A stretch of 45,696 bases of DNA from the NCBI GenBank assembly GCA_039809125.1, contig JBDHUM010000004.1, positions 1-45,696 on the forward strand, given 5' to 3'. A program made the position numbers and the translations under genes. Within the stretch, counting starts at the first letter, position 1. Each line of letters starts with the position of its first letter. The notes beneath the pieces were generated by a model. It was given only the letters and a program-made list of their open reading frames with translations, had not been told where the DNA came from and searched no databases. Source of the stretch: SZUA-359 sp039809125 (GTDB lineage Bacteria; Patescibacteriota; Saccharimonadia; Saccharimonadales; Saccharimonadaceae). Positions 6,306-15,499 of the stretch are shown in pieces.

Positions 6306-6989
6306 TTATACTTCCCCTCTTGTACGCATGATTGTCTTAAACTCTCTCACCGAACAGTAGTCAAAATTTGATTCATTATCACTTGGTGGCTTACAGCTTC
6401 CATTTAAGGTGGTGTCTTTTTCGTTCGTTCCAATCGTTATAGCGAGTTGGTAAAGGGCCTGAGTTGCACCCGTATCACCATCATTGATCTTATACATGAG
6501 ATCGAAAGAAACTCTATGAACAGCAACCGGTACTGCAGCGCCGCCTAGATTATTTAATAGTTCTGAAGACTGACTCCGATATACCGGTGACGGAGTAGCG
6601 CCACATTGTGTTTGACTATTATCATTAACGCGCGCAACATAGACTGGAACACTATCTTCTTGATAGACGATACGCTGAGGCGGGTTGTAAAGCACTGGCG
6701 CAAGGTTAAAGACGTACGACACCGTCCCGAGACAAATATAAGCTTTAAGCTGGATACCAGAAGGAGTGTAGTATTTCACCTTAATGCTATCTGGGTTTGC
6801 CATATTGATATCTCTGCGAATTTGCTCCATGAGTAATCTACCTGATTGGTTAACGGTTTTAAGGGCAATCCCTTTTTGGTATTGTCGTCCAGCAAAGATA
6901 CTCATCGTTACTGTGGCGATCAGCAACAATGACACAAAAATCATCGCTAAATTAAGTTCGATAAGTGTAAATCCACGATTATGTTTCAT
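6306..6989 (-). CDS. Minor pilin (PilW/PulJ-like prepilin)
   Basis: The 227-aa protein begins MKHNRGFTLIELNLAMIF, a perfect type III signal: prepilin peptidase would cut after Gly, leaving an N-terminal Phe, with the conserved Glu at +5. The rest is a predicted extracellular domain with several cysteines. It overlaps the previous pilin gene by 11 bases and is followed closely by the PilX-like gene, so the group is translated as an operon. Position and size fit a PilW/PulJ-type minor pilin that helps start pilus assembly. Confidence 0.8.
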   Translation of the reverse strand: MKHNRGFTLIELNLAMIFVSLLLIATVTMSIFAGRQYQKGIALKTVNQSGRLLMEQIRRDINMANPDSIKVKYYTPSGIQLKAYICLGTVSYVFNLAPVLYNPPQRIVYQEDSVPVYVARVNDNSQTQCGATPSPVYRSQSSELLNNLGGAAVPVAVHRVSFDLMYKINDGDTGATQALYQLAITIGTNEKDTTLNGSCKPPSDNESNFDYCSVREFKTIMRTRGEV

Positions 6990-7533
6990 ACAACCTCACG
7001 ATCGTGCCTAATGTCATATTTGGACCATCTGAACCAGCACCTTCCCAACACGCGCGAATATGAACATCATAAGCAACTGGGGCTGAAGCACTCTCCTGCA
7101 CTTTTATTACTCGTACCCACATACCACGAGCTTTTGGTGTGGAGCCATAGGTAATTTCACTGTATACGCTAGGGCGTTCATAGTTTGCAGCGGTGGTCGT
7201 TAGTCGACTAGCATTAAAGCTACCGGGTACGGATTCATTTACGTTAATAAAAAATGATCCTGACTCATTGTGACCAGTGCATGTATTACCAGCAGTCGCT
7301 ACAAGATTACTTGTGATTTGCCCCCATATTACCGGATTAGTATCATGAACAAAGCGAATAATCTCTGCTTGCGCATCAATTTGCTCGCGGACTAAGGTAG
7401 ATTCAAGGCTTCGTTGACTGATGTCGATACCTCGACTCATCATGACGAATGTTCCCACAGCAACCATAGTAAAAAGCGTGAACGCCAATAGCACCTCAAT
7501 CATTGTATCACCACGATCGTGTCGTTTTAGCAT
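6979..7533 (-). CDS. Minor pilin (PilV-like prepilin)
   Basis: This 184-aa protein begins MLKRHDRGDTMIEVLLAFTLF. The motif is a variant of the prepilin signal (G-D-T-M-I-E with Glu at +5), typical of PilV/GspI-type minor pilins. Two cysteine pairs may form disulfides in the outer domain. It overlaps the pilin gene upstream by 7 bases and the one downstream by 11 bases, so translation is coupled. Confidence 0.78.
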   Translation of the reverse strand: MLKRHDRGDTMIEVLLAFTLFTMVAVGTFVMMSRGIDISQRSLESTLVREQIDAQAEIIRFVHDTNPVIWGQITSNLVATAGNTCTGHNESGSFFINVNESVPGSFNASRLTTTAANYERPSVYSEITYGSTPKARGMWVRVIKVQESASAPVAYDVHIRACWEGAGSDGPNMTLGTIVRLYET

Positions 7534-8258
7534 AGCGTCGTCTCTCCTAAGAATGTGACCCCAGTCGAACCAACTGCGTCTTTGTTAACTGTGACTCCTG
7601 TTGTCCTAGAGCTCAACCCATCAGAATCAACGCATAGCACAACATTGCTTGTACTGTGATTTGCAATGGTATTTGCCAAGTTACTACTGTTTTTAACAAT
7701 ATAGGTACGACTAATACCGCTCATTGGTACGCGCACTATTGCCATACTAAACTGATGACTGGTACTTTTATTGCTTGGATCATGGTAAACGCTGGTATCC
7801 CAAGAAAGCGTGTATGATTCGTTGTCAACCGAAACTACAGAGGAAACAATAGGATTAAGTCGTGTAATCTGGGTTATTTCATCGGGGGCATTTTGAACGG
7901 TTGGGTCAAGTACATCTTTGGTTCCAAATATCGGCTGCGTAGTGATAGTTTTACCATTACTACTGCTAGTAATGAAGCGACCAATGATGGTACAGTTTGA
8001 ACTTCCGCGATCTTCAATTCCTATCGTCACCCCAGTACTATCGCACTTATACGTGTTGGTGCGAGTATTGGTTGTGCTATTTACGGCTGCATATTGCCCC
8101 TGTAAAAAATCTTCAAACGAGCGCACACTGTCACTGTAGCGCTGGTTGCTTATACTATTGCTCAAAATAGCCAAAATACCTATAAGCATGAGACCACTGA
8201 TCGCTATGAACAGGACAATTTCGATGATAGTAAATCCAGGGGTAGCGCGACCATTCAT
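7527..8258 (-). CDS. Minor pilin (prepilin-like protein)
   Basis: From the chosen start the 243-aa product begins MNGRATPGFTIIEIVLFIAI, a clear prepilin signal with Glu at +5, then a serine/threonine-rich outer domain. It is the first gene of the four-gene minor pilin run. The ATG at 8258 is preferred over one 7 codons upstream because TATAAT at 8268-8273 ends 10 positions before it and would overlap the earlier start. The FimU/GspH type is the closest guess from position in the set. Confidence 0.78.
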   Translation of the reverse strand: MNGRATPGFTIIEIVLFIAISGLMLIGILAILSNSISNQRYSDSVRSFEDFLQGQYAAVNSTTNTRTNTYKCDSTGVTIGIEDRGSSNCTIIGRFITSSSNGKTITTQPIFGTKDVLDPTVQNAPDEITQITRLNPIVSSVVSVDNESYTLSWDTSVYHDPSNKSTSHQFSMAIVRVPMSGISRTYIVKNSSNLANTIANHSTSNVVLCVDSDGLSSRTTGVTVNKDAVGSTGVTFLGETTLC

Positions 8259-8267
8259 ATAGTGCTC

Positions 8268-8273
8268 ATTATA
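8268..8273 (-). promoter_or_regulatory. -10 box for the minor pilin operon
   Basis: TATAAT on the minus strand ends 10 positions before the ATG at 8258. It lies within 15 bases of the pilD stop codon, so the minor pilins have their own promoter in addition to any readthrough. Confidence 0.5.
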
Positions 8274-8282
8274 GCACAAGCA

Positions 8283-9158
8283 CTAAAGGCTACTACCTAT
8301 CAAAAGCGTATTGTACCACTCGATAACATCACTTCCCCAAAATATCGTGATCATTGTAGCAACAATAAGAAAAGGCCCAAATGGAATCAGTGCTTTGCGC
8401 TGGATTTTTTTACTAAATAAGAATGGTAAAACGACCAGTGTTCCGAGCAAGTTGGCGAGAAATAGTGCAAGAAAGGCGTTTGGCCACGCTCCAAGTAGTA
8501 GTGCAAGGCCTACGCAAAGTTTAACATCACCAAATCCAATCCATCTTCCTTTTGAAACAGTGTAGAGTAGCCAATAGAGCCCGCTTAAAATGATGATAGC
8601 AATAACAAGTGACAGCACCGCTGCTAGGCTAAATGATTGCTGGACAAGCGAGAGCAATGCATACATAGTCCCTACGACAATTAGCGAAAAGTTAATGATA
8701 TTTGGCAGCAAGAACCATTTGGCATCGTAAAACAACAATATAAGCATAAGTACACAAGCCACAAGCCACAAAATAAATTTTACCATCTCCGTTGGTACAG
8801 ACACATTTGGCGCCAGTACTAGGTAGGATAGCACAAATATCCCAGCAGTCGTGAGTTCGATGACCGGTTCAAACCAGCCGATTTTTTTACGACAATATCG
8901 GCACTTGCCCCTGGTGCTACACCAACTACCGAGTGGGATTAGATCGTACCAGTTTAGGACATTTCCACATAGTAGACATCGAGATCGATCCGTTGATGCC
9001 GATGCATTTGCTAGCGGCATTAATCGCTTCAGCTCGGTTCTATCGTATTTTTCACCCTGAGTTTTATCTTCAACCAACTGATGAACTCTGAGGCGCCAAA
9101 ACTGAGCACCTGCAAAGCTGCCCATAACTAGGCCCAATAATCCTAGAAGAATATACAT
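8283..9158 (-). CDS. pilD: Prepilin peptidase (and likely N-methylase)
   Basis: This 291-aa polytopic membrane protein cleaves prepilins at the membrane and usually methylates the new N-terminus. The N-terminal domain has the tetracysteine zinc site (CLLCG and CRYCRKK). The two catalytic aspartates of the GxGD aspartyl protease type are in YDAKWFLLPN and GFGDVKL. About seven hydrophobic helices follow. Length is typical. It lies between the pilin and minor pilin genes and has its own -10 box. It should process all pilins in this window, including the one at 28977. Confidence 0.93.
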   Translation of the reverse strand: MYILLGLLGLVMGSFAGAQFWRLRVHQLVEDKTQGEKYDRTELKRLMPLANASASTDRSRCLLCGNVLNWYDLIPLGSWCSTRGKCRYCRKKIGWFEPVIELTTAGIFVLSYLVLAPNVSVPTEMVKFILWLVACVLMLILLFYDAKWFLLPNIINFSLIVVGTMYALLSLVQQSFSLAAVLSLVIAIIILSGLYWLLYTVSKGRWIGFGDVKLCVGLALLLGAWPNAFLALFLANLLGTLVVLPFLFSKKIQRKALIPFGPFLIVATMITIFWGSDVIEWYNTLLIGSSL

Positions 9159-9167
9159 ACAACGCCT

Positions 9168-9173
9168 ATTATA
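9168..9173 (-). promoter_or_regulatory. -10 box for pilD
   Basis: TATAAT on the minus strand, last base 10 positions before the pilD ATG at 9158; a leader of only a few bases is expected. Confidence 0.5.
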
Positions 9174-9178
9174 TGGTT

Positions 9179-9202
9179 ATAGGGTAGATTACTCTACCCT
9201 AT
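9179..9202 (-). other. Perfect 10-bp hairpin after the pilin gene
   Basis: ATAGGGTAGA and its complement flank a 4-base loop, 28 bases past the pilin stop codon. No T-run follows, so it may protect the pilin mRNA 3' end or act as a partial terminator between the abundant pilin and pilD. Confidence 0.55.
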
Positions 9203-9229
9203 ACGTCTCTTGGTCCTTAATTAAATTCC

Positions 9230-9682
9230 TTAAGCCTCAACACAGTAGCGTGCATCGGCACCTTCGAGCCTTATGACTACTGCAACAGTTCTAGAACTAA
9301 CAGAATTATCACACTTACGGCTAAGTACGACTTTCATTTCGTCTATTGATGCTGGAGCAACATCGGCGCCTGTACCGGAAGTTATCTTATTTACGTCATA
9401 TTGACTCAACTGATCTGTAAGATAGTCGTTTTTGAATGTTGCAAAGTTAGGAACACCACCGCCACCACCACCAGCAGCTGGTATTTTACCGTTATTATTA
9501 CTCTTAAACGTATTAATCGCCGATGCCACGGCACTAGCGTCATTTTTACGGGCTGCATCCCGCTGACCACGCTGAAGTGCTGGCAGTGCAATAAATACCA
9601 TCAAGAAGATTAACGCTGCAATCGCAAGCACCAAAACTACCTCGATAATTGTAAAGCCTCGTTTATTTTGTGTTACGTTCAT
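9230..9682 (-). CDS. Type IV pilin
   Basis: The 150-aa protein begins MNVTQNKRGFTIIEVVLVLA, a canonical prepilin leader cut after Gly9 with Glu at +5. The long N-terminal helix passes into a small outer domain with two cysteines near the C-terminus (RKCDNSV and RYCVEA), the usual disulfide loop. A glycine run (GGGGGG) lies mid-protein. It sits between pilC and pilD and has its own tandem promoters and a good AAGGTGG site, consistent with high expression, so it is a strong candidate for a main pilus subunit. ComGC-like pseudopilin is the alternative. Confidence 0.88.
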   Translation of the reverse strand: MNVTQNKRGFTIIEVVLVLAIAALIFLMVFIALPALQRGQRDAARKNDASAVASAINTFKSNNNGKIPAAGGGGGGVPNFATFKNDYLTDQLSQYDVNKITSGTGADVAPASIDEMKVVLSRKCDNSVSSRTVAVVIRLEGADARYCVEA

Positions 9683-9709
9683 GGAATCTATTCCACCTTT
9701 CTATGAACT

Positions 9710-9733
9710 ATTATAGTAGTTATGCTTATTATA
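9710..9733 (-). promoter_or_regulatory. Tandem -10 boxes for the pilin gene
   Basis: Two TATAAT hexamers on the minus strand (9710-9715 and 9728-9733), 18 bp apart, lie upstream of AAGGTGG (9693-9699) and the ATG at 9682. This is the only gene here with two perfect -10 boxes, in line with a strongly expressed subunit. Confidence 0.5.
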
Positions 9734-9763
9734 CTAGCGCGTTTAATAATGAATGTCCAGTGT

Positions 9764-10981
9764 TTAAACTCTTACGCCACCACTTCCAACCAGCGAGTAT
9801 ATCGGAAAGAGAATTGCTCCTACCATACCACCGGCAAATACTGCCATCACGACCATCAATACTGGCTCGATCGTCGTGGTAAGGGCTTTTATCTCTTCTT
9901 CAAGCTCATCTTCGTACACCTGAGCTGTTTTGCCCATCATTTCATCAATTTTACCCGATTGCTCTCCAATACGAATCATCTGGTGAACCATCGGAAGCAT
10001 GTACTCTTCTTTTGCAAGCGAGTCAGACAAGGCTTTCCCGCCTTTTACCTTCTCAGCAGCGCGTAAAATTTCGCCGCGAATTATCGTATTATTAACAGCG
10101 TCACTGCTGATTCGTAACATGTCAAGCATTGCTACACCAGTAGCGAGTAATGTTTGTCCGGAGCGAGTAAACCTAGCCATGTAGAGTTTACGAAACATTG
10201 TTTTAAACAACGGAAGGTTAAGTTTAACATTGTCTTTTACATGTACACCACTGGCTGTTTTCAGATACTGAGAGCCAAAATAACCGACAAACACAAGTAC
10301 TACTACAACAATCCACCAGTAGTGAATGATAAAATCAGCAATCGTAATCATAATTTGCGTCAAGAAGGGTAGCTCTTTATTCATATCTTCGTACAGTTGT
10401 TTAATTTGTGGGACAACGGTGAGGAGCATAAATAGCATCACACCTAAAATCACAAATAAAACAATCGCCGGATACACCATAGCACCGCGAATTTTACTCA
10501 CCATAGCCGCATCTTTTTCTTTTTGAACAGCAATTCGCTTGAGTGCTTCGTCGAGCGTACCTGAGGCTTCACCAGCGGTCACAAGAGAAATGATAATTGT
10601 ATCAAAGACTGTTGGATGCTTTGCAAACGACGACGCAAGCGACTTACCACCTTCGACATCTGCAATAATCTCTTGCACTATCTCCTGCATCTTGTTATTT
10701 TGAGTTTGTTCGACAACAGTACGCAAACTTTGTGACAGGGGTAAGCCAGCACCGATAAGTGTTGAAAGTTGCCGTAAAAATATGATCTTGTCTTTTGTTG
10801 ATATCCGACCACGTAAACGGCTAAGCAGGCTTTGATCGGAGGCTTCAAGTTCAATATTCAGGGGGGCATAGCCTTGATCGATTAATAGTTTAGCGGCGGC
10901 ATGCTCAGATTCAGCCTGAACAATCGACTTAATGTGTTCGTTGGTCTTTTCATCACGCGCTTCGTAGATATACTTTTTCAT
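9764..10981 (-). CDS. pilC: Type IV pilus inner-membrane platform protein
   Basis: This 405-aa protein is the GspF/PilC family membrane platform, which couples the pilus motors to the growing fibre. Two T2SSF repeats are visible: one around residues 70-195 (FLRQLSTLIGAGLPLSQSL, then GEASGTLDEALKRIA) and a second in the C-terminal half (FTRSGQTLLATGVAMLDML, then GEQSGKIDEMM), each followed by hydrophobic helices. Length is normal. It follows pilT by 4 bases. Confidence 0.95.
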   Translation of the reverse strand: MKKYIYEARDEKTNEHIKSIVQAESEHAAAKLLIDQGYAPLNIELEASDQSLLSRLRGRISTKDKIIFLRQLSTLIGAGLPLSQSLRTVVEQTQNNKMQEIVQEIIADVEGGKSLASSFAKHPTVFDTIIISLVTAGEASGTLDEALKRIAVQKEKDAAMVSKIRGAMVYPAIVLFVILGVMLFMLLTVVPQIKQLYEDMNKELPFLTQIMITIADFIIHYWWIVVVVLVFVGYFGSQYLKTASGVHVKDNVKLNLPLFKTMFRKLYMARFTRSGQTLLATGVAMLDMLRISSDAVNNTIIRGEILRAAEKVKGGKALSDSLAKEEYMLPMVHQMIRIGEQSGKIDEMMGKTAQVYEDELEEEIKALTTTIEPVLMVVMAVFAGGMVGAILFPIYSLVGSGGVRV

Positions 10982-10985
10982 TGCG

Positions 10986-12059
10986 CTAGCCTCTTATCAA
11001 TCGTTCAAATTCCGTGAGATCAACTGCGTATTCACGAGCATTATCGTAAGTGATCGTACCACTCTGAATAAGGTTCACGAGTGTGCGGTCCATTGTTTGC
11101 ATTCCCTGTTCGGCACCAGTTTGAATCACCGCGTCTAATTGGTGGCTCTTCCCTTCACGAATAATGTTACGTACGGCTGGGTTTGCAATCAGAATTTCTG
11201 CCGCTACAACACGCCCCCCACCGATAGCCGGCACCAGTCGTTGCGAACAAATAGCTTGTAAAATATTCGCTAGCTGAGAGCGAATCTGAGGTTGCTGATG
11301 AGGTGGAAATACGTCAATCATACGGTCGATACTCTGTGCAGCGGAGTTAGTGTGAAGTGTCGCAAACACCAAGTGACCGGTTTCAGCAATAGTAATCGCG
11401 GCCGAGATTGTTTCAAGATCACGCATCTCACCAATTAACACCACATCGGGGTCTTGACGGAGACTAGAACGAAGGGCCGCTGAAAACGAATAGGTATCAT
11501 AGTGAACTTCGCGTTGAACAATAACCGATTTCTTCGATTTGTGAGTAAACTCGATTGGATCTTCAATAGTGATAATGTGATGAGATTTCTCGGAATTAAT
11601 TTTATCAACAAGTGCCGCAAGTGTAGTAGACTTTCCACTACCGGTTGGACCGGTAATTAACACCAAGCCACGTGGAAAATCAGCAAATGTATTGACAATT
11701 GCCGGCATACCTAACTCAGAAGCAGATTTAATCTCATTTGGAATAAGGCGCAAAGCTGCCGCCATGTTGCCACGCTCATGAAACGCATTGACACGAAAAC
11801 GTCCAAGCGTACCAAACGCAAAGCTAAAGTCGAACTCTTTGTCTTTTAGTAATATCTGTTGCTGATCAGCGTCAAGAATGGCAAAAACTAACGATTCAAC
11901 AGCAGACTCATCAAGCGGCTCATAACCACCAATTGGCATTAAAGCACCGTCGACTCGTAACATGGGCGGCAAACCAACTTGAATGTGCAGGTCAGACGCG
12001 CGACGCTTCACTACCTCTTCTAGTAAGAGCTCTATTCGTAGTGGTTGATTGTTTTCCAT
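10986..12059 (-). CDS. pilT: Type IV pilus retraction ATPase
   Basis: This 357-aa hexameric ATPase powers pilus retraction and so twitching motility and DNA uptake. Walker A is GPTGSGKST at residues 137-145, the Asp box and Walker B (DPDVVLIGEMRD) follow, then the His box (TGHLVFATLHT). The C-terminus matches PilT (QGMQTMDRTLVNLIQSG), which separates it from PilB. A PilT next to PilB implies dynamic, retractable pili. It is 10 bases downstream of pilB. Confidence 0.95.
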   Translation of the reverse strand: MENNQPLRIELLLEEVVKRRASDLHIQVGLPPMLRVDGALMPIGGYEPLDESAVESLVFAILDADQQQILLKDKEFDFSFAFGTLGRFRVNAFHERGNMAAALRLIPNEIKSASELGMPAIVNTFADFPRGLVLITGPTGSGKSTTLAALVDKINSEKSHHIITIEDPIEFTHKSKKSVIVQREVHYDTYSFSAALRSSLRQDPDVVLIGEMRDLETISAAITIAETGHLVFATLHTNSAAQSIDRMIDVFPPHQQPQIRSQLANILQAICSQRLVPAIGGGRVVAAEILIANPAVRNIIREGKSHQLDAVIQTGAEQGMQTMDRTLVNLIQSGTITYDNAREYAVDLTEFERLIRG

Positions 12060-12069
12060 ATGTGCCTCC

Positions 12070-13833
12070 CTATGCCGTATCTGATGTTACTCGGTTAACT
12101 TCCTCTAATGTCGTTACACCCTGCAGCGCTTTAAGATATCCGTCCTGACGCATTGTGATCATACCTCGTTCTATTGCTTTACGCTGGATCTCAGTAGTTG
12201 TTGCACGACCGGTAATCAACGCCTGGATGGCTTCATCAACATCCATAACCTCATACAGACCGGCTCGTCCACTGTAGCCACGTGGGGTACTCGGTGTATC
12301 TCGCCCCTTTACTAAAGTATAAGCGGTTTGCCCTACTAGTGGCAAGTCTTTATAGCCTAAATCTTCAGAAACTCGTGCCACTTCATCTTTAGTCTTGGGT
12401 AATAGGTGTCCAACTGTAGTTATAATATTTTGGGTTTCAAGCGGATTTGACCAGTACGCATCACGCTGAGGTGAGACCCGCCGAACCAAACGCTGACCGA
12501 TAATAGTATTGACGGTGCTGGCTATCAAAAAAGGTTCTATATTCATGTCAAGCAAACGCGGCAGCACACCGGCAGCTGAGTTAGTGTGAAGCGTACTAAA
12601 TACTAAGTGACCCGTCAGAGCCGCTTGCACACCCAAGTTAGCTGTTTCGGTGTCACGCATCTCTCCTACCATAACGACATTTGGGTCCTGACGCAGGATA
12701 GAACGAAGTCCATTTGCAAATGTTAGACCAACCTCAGCATTAACTTGAATCTGGTTAACTCCTTCCATCTTGTATTCAACTGGGTCTTCAAGCGTAACAA
12801 TATTGATACTATCGTCTTTTATTTCTTGAATGAGAGCGTAGAGACTAGTAGATTTACCGCTACCGGTGGGGCCCGAGGTAAGAATCATGCCATTTGGACG
12901 TTTGAGGCCTTTGCGAATCATCCTCAATGCACGGCCGGCATAGCCCATTTCCTCTAGCTTGAAGCTATTACCAGTTTTGTCAAGTAATCGAATCACCACC
13001 TGCTCGCCCCACACTACGGGGCTAATCGCTATACGAAGATCAACTTCCTTATTACCTACTTTCACCGCAAACTGGCCATCTTGTGGTACACGATGTTCAT
13101 CAATTTTAAGTTCTGATAGGATTTTAATACGACTTACTAGAGCAGGTTCAATTGTCTTCGGTAGCTGCATGATCTCACGAAGTACACCGTCAATTCGACA
13201 GCGAATTTTGAGTGCTTTTTCAAGTGGTTCAATGTGAATATCGCTCGCTCTAGCTTTTACCGCATACTCTAAAATTGTGCTCAAAGCTCGACTTATCGGC
13301 GAATCTTGGACAATCGTCTTTATATTACCGCTCTCAACTACCGAAGAGTCTTCTTGCGCAACTTTCGCAGCAACATCAACCGTTGATAAGTCTGTTTTGT
13401 ATTGGTCGAGTACGTGGCGAACACCCGCTTCAGAGGCCATGAATACTTTTAGCGGCCGCTGAATACGATTTGATAAATAATCAACCGCTTGCACATTGTT
13501 GGCATCGATCATCGCTACCGCCAAACGATTTTGAACCTCAGCTAATGGTACCGCCATAAAACGTTCAGCAATATCACCCGGAATCAACGCCAATATTTCT
13601 TGATCAATAATACTGGTCATTAAGTTCACATATGGTACCCCGGATACCTGAGCAATGGCGTGCGTCAATAGCTCATCATTAACAGAACCGTTACGGTTTA
13701 GTATCTGAAATAAGGGTGTACTCGACGATGAAGCCTCGGCTTGAGCAGCCTGTAAATCCTGCTGACTCAGCAACCCTTCATCGGTCAATAATTGCAGAAG
13801 GTTATGCTGAATATCGTCGGTCATTAATGGCAT
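12070..13833 (-). CDS. pilB: Type IV pilus extension ATPase
   Basis: This 587-aa ATPase drives pilus assembly. A GspE/MshEN N-terminal domain (about residues 10-140) precedes the ATPase core with RASDIHIEP, Walker A GPTGSGKST (321-329), DPNVVMVGEMRD and TGHLVFSTLHT. The usual CxxC zinc motif after the His box is missing: the region RRVSPQRDAYWS has no cysteine, and the only cysteine in the protein is in IRCRIDG. The start at 13833 is set by AAGGAGGT 5 bases upstream. It is the fifth gene of the pilM operon. Confidence 0.95.
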   Translation of the reverse strand: MPLMTDDIQHNLLQLLTDEGLLSQQDLQAAQAEASSSSTPLFQILNRNGSVNDELLTHAIAQVSGVPYVNLMTSIIDQEILALIPGDIAERFMAVPLAEVQNRLAVAMIDANNVQAVDYLSNRIQRPLKVFMASEAGVRHVLDQYKTDLSTVDVAAKVAQEDSSVVESGNIKTIVQDSPISRALSTILEYAVKARASDIHIEPLEKALKIRCRIDGVLREIMQLPKTIEPALVSRIKILSELKIDEHRVPQDGQFAVKVGNKEVDLRIAISPVVWGEQVVIRLLDKTGNSFKLEEMGYAGRALRMIRKGLKRPNGMILTSGPTGSGKSTSLYALIQEIKDDSINIVTLEDPVEYKMEGVNQIQVNAEVGLTFANGLRSILRQDPNVVMVGEMRDTETANLGVQAALTGHLVFSTLHTNSAAGVLPRLLDMNIEPFLIASTVNTIIGQRLVRRVSPQRDAYWSNPLETQNIITTVGHLLPKTKDEVARVSEDLGYKDLPLVGQTAYTLVKGRDTPSTPRGYSGRAGLYEVMDVDEAIQALITGRATTTEIQRKAIERGMITMRQDGYLKALQGVTTLEEVNRVTSDTA

Positions 13834-13857
13834 GGACTACCTCCTTGCCTTACCAAA

Positions 13858-14085
13858 TTACTGTGAACCACCAATTACTGTCTTTACTGTCGGATTAATA
13901 GCGTCCTTGTTAAACACCGTCTCGCTAGGCTGAGCCGAAACCTCAGACGAAATTGACTCGACAGTACTGACTTTCTCGCCTTGTTCATTGACTTTTAAAA
14001 AGCTAATATTTGTCGCAGCAGCAAATGCTATCATCACACACACACTGGCGATTAAAATGATGGCAGCAATATCTGTTTTTTTCAT
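13858..14085 (-). CDS. Small membrane protein in the pilus operon
   Basis: A 75-aa protein with a short basic start (MKKTD), one hydrophobic helix (residues 6-27) and a polar outer tail. It occupies the place of pilP between pilO and pilB, and its start codon overlaps the pilO stop. It shows no PilP lipobox and is much shorter than PilP. It may link the PilN/PilO pair to the pilus machine in a cell without an outer membrane. No family is recognised. Confidence 0.7.
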   Translation of the reverse strand: MKKTDIAAIILIASVCVMIAFAAATNISFLKVNEQGEKVSTVESISSEVSAQPSETVFNKDAINPTVKTVIGGSQ

Positions 14086-14765
14086 TATGGCTTCACCACT
14101 TTCTCTTTAAGCTCAATGTTTTTTCCAGGGAGGTAGTAGCCGTGGGCTGTGACTGTCATTGTGTAATTGTTGCCGCTACGCTCTACCTTCAGTGAATCAA
14201 TATCAATAACACGAATCGAACGTTCGAATCTTAGCAATAAGTCTTTCAAAGAGTTTGGGTCAGTTGATTCGAACACTGCCGTGAAGCTTATTGGTTGAGC
14301 GCCAAGCACTTCCGTAGTGTTTGATATCTCATCACTCGAGGCAGTTACCTCACCCTCATCGAATATAAGGCTTTTAAGAGACAGGTTTGGAATATCATTA
14401 ACAAGTTTCTGCTGCAACGACGAGCCAAGCGCAGCTGCATTGTTATCAGCCGGCAAAGCGTCTAAGACAACTTGGAGTGACTTTTCTTCAGGGTCAGCCT
14501 TGGCAGAGCCGAGCGCAGCGTTCGTTTCAAGCAACCGTATGTTTTTCTTCAGTTCTTCAACCGCGTTATTATTGTCCTTAAGTGTCGAGACCGTATCATA
14601 CTTTTCGTCCACTACTTTGGTACGGAATGCAATTTGTTGCCAAAGAAAATAGCTCACCACTAAACAAATGCCTACTACAGCCGACATCGCAGCCACCCAT
14701 ACAAACATAGCCTTATTAGAACGAGCGATCTGATCGCGCTTCTTACTATTGACCTGCTCAACCAT
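14085..14765 (-). CDS. pilO: Type IV pilus alignment protein PilO
   Basis: This 226-aa protein has an N-terminal transmembrane helix (about residues 22-45), a coiled-coil segment and a C-terminal ferredoxin-like domain, the layout of PilO. It pairs with PilN at the membrane to align the pilus complex. Assignment rests on layout and order (pilM-pilN-pilO) more than on sequence motifs. Its ATG overlaps the pilN stop. Confidence 0.8.
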   Translation of the reverse strand: MVEQVNSKKRDQIARSNKAMFVWVAAMSAVVGICLVVSYFLWQQIAFRTKVVDEKYDTVSTLKDNNNAVEELKKNIRLLETNAALGSAKADPEEKSLQVVLDALPADNNAAALGSSLQQKLVNDIPNLSLKSLIFDEGEVTASSDEISNTTEVLGAQPISFTAVFESTDPNSLKDLLLRFERSIRVIDIDSLKVERSGNNYTMTVTAHGYYLPGKNIELKEKVVKP

Positions 14766-15499
14766 TAATTTGTTTCCTCTTTTTTAATGTCAGTACCAAA
14801 CAGGCTCTCGGGAATACGAATTCGCGAATCAGTAACATCAATCTTTTGAGTTGGTGCATTTACTTGTGCTGTTTTTGAAGTATTTTTAAATAACTGTTCA
14901 TGATAAGTAACTATCATCTTGAAACGAAGCACACGACCACCGCTTTCACTCTCACCAAAAGTCTTATCAGGAGTTGAGAGCGATGAAGCGAGCGGCTCTG
15001 AGATGACAGTATTATCTTCAGAATCGGCTGACGTATATTCAAACTTCGTATTGAGAATTGTTTTTTCTAACGCTTCAAGCGCTGGATAACCACCGGCAGC
15101 AGTACCTTCTATCTCTAGGATATTCTCTTCAGGGGAAATAGTGACCGACAAGAACTGCACATTATTTGGTTCGGCCGGGTTTATAGCCTGCAATACCGAA
15201 AATAATCGAGAGTCAATTGACTTGTTGTCATGTAGCTGATCAATATTTGCTAGTTGATTTTGAATTGTTACTAAATTACTAAGATCACTCACCTGTGATA
15301 ACTTAGCATACTCCGATTTAATTTGGTTTTCGGCGTCAATGTTTCGAGCTGCTTGGACACCAAGCAGTAGACCGAGTAACAACACCAGACCTCCCGAAGC
15401 TAATCCAGCAAAAATTGCAAACGAAATCACCATGTTGCGGGTTTTTCGAGCCGAAATTAGCTGTTGTTTAACATCTGGTAAAAGATTTATTTGTATCAT
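14765..15499 (-). CDS. pilN: Type IV pilus assembly protein PilN
   Basis: This 244-aa protein begins MIQINLLPDVKQQL, containing the INLLP motif of PilN that docks onto PilM. A transmembrane helix (about residues 25-48), a coiled coil and a small periplasm-side domain follow. It overlaps pilM by 4 bases. Confidence 0.9.
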   Translation of the reverse strand: MIQINLLPDVKQQLISARKTRNMVISFAIFAGLASGGLVLLLGLLLGVQAARNIDAENQIKSEYAKLSQVSDLSNLVTIQNQLANIDQLHDNKSIDSRLFSVLQAINPAEPNNVQFLSVTISPEENILEIEGTAAGGYPALEALEKTILNTKFEYTSADSEDNTVISEPLASSLSTPDKTFGESESGGRVLRFKMIVTYHEQLFKNTSKTAQVNAPTQKIDVTDSRIRIPESLFGTDIKKEETN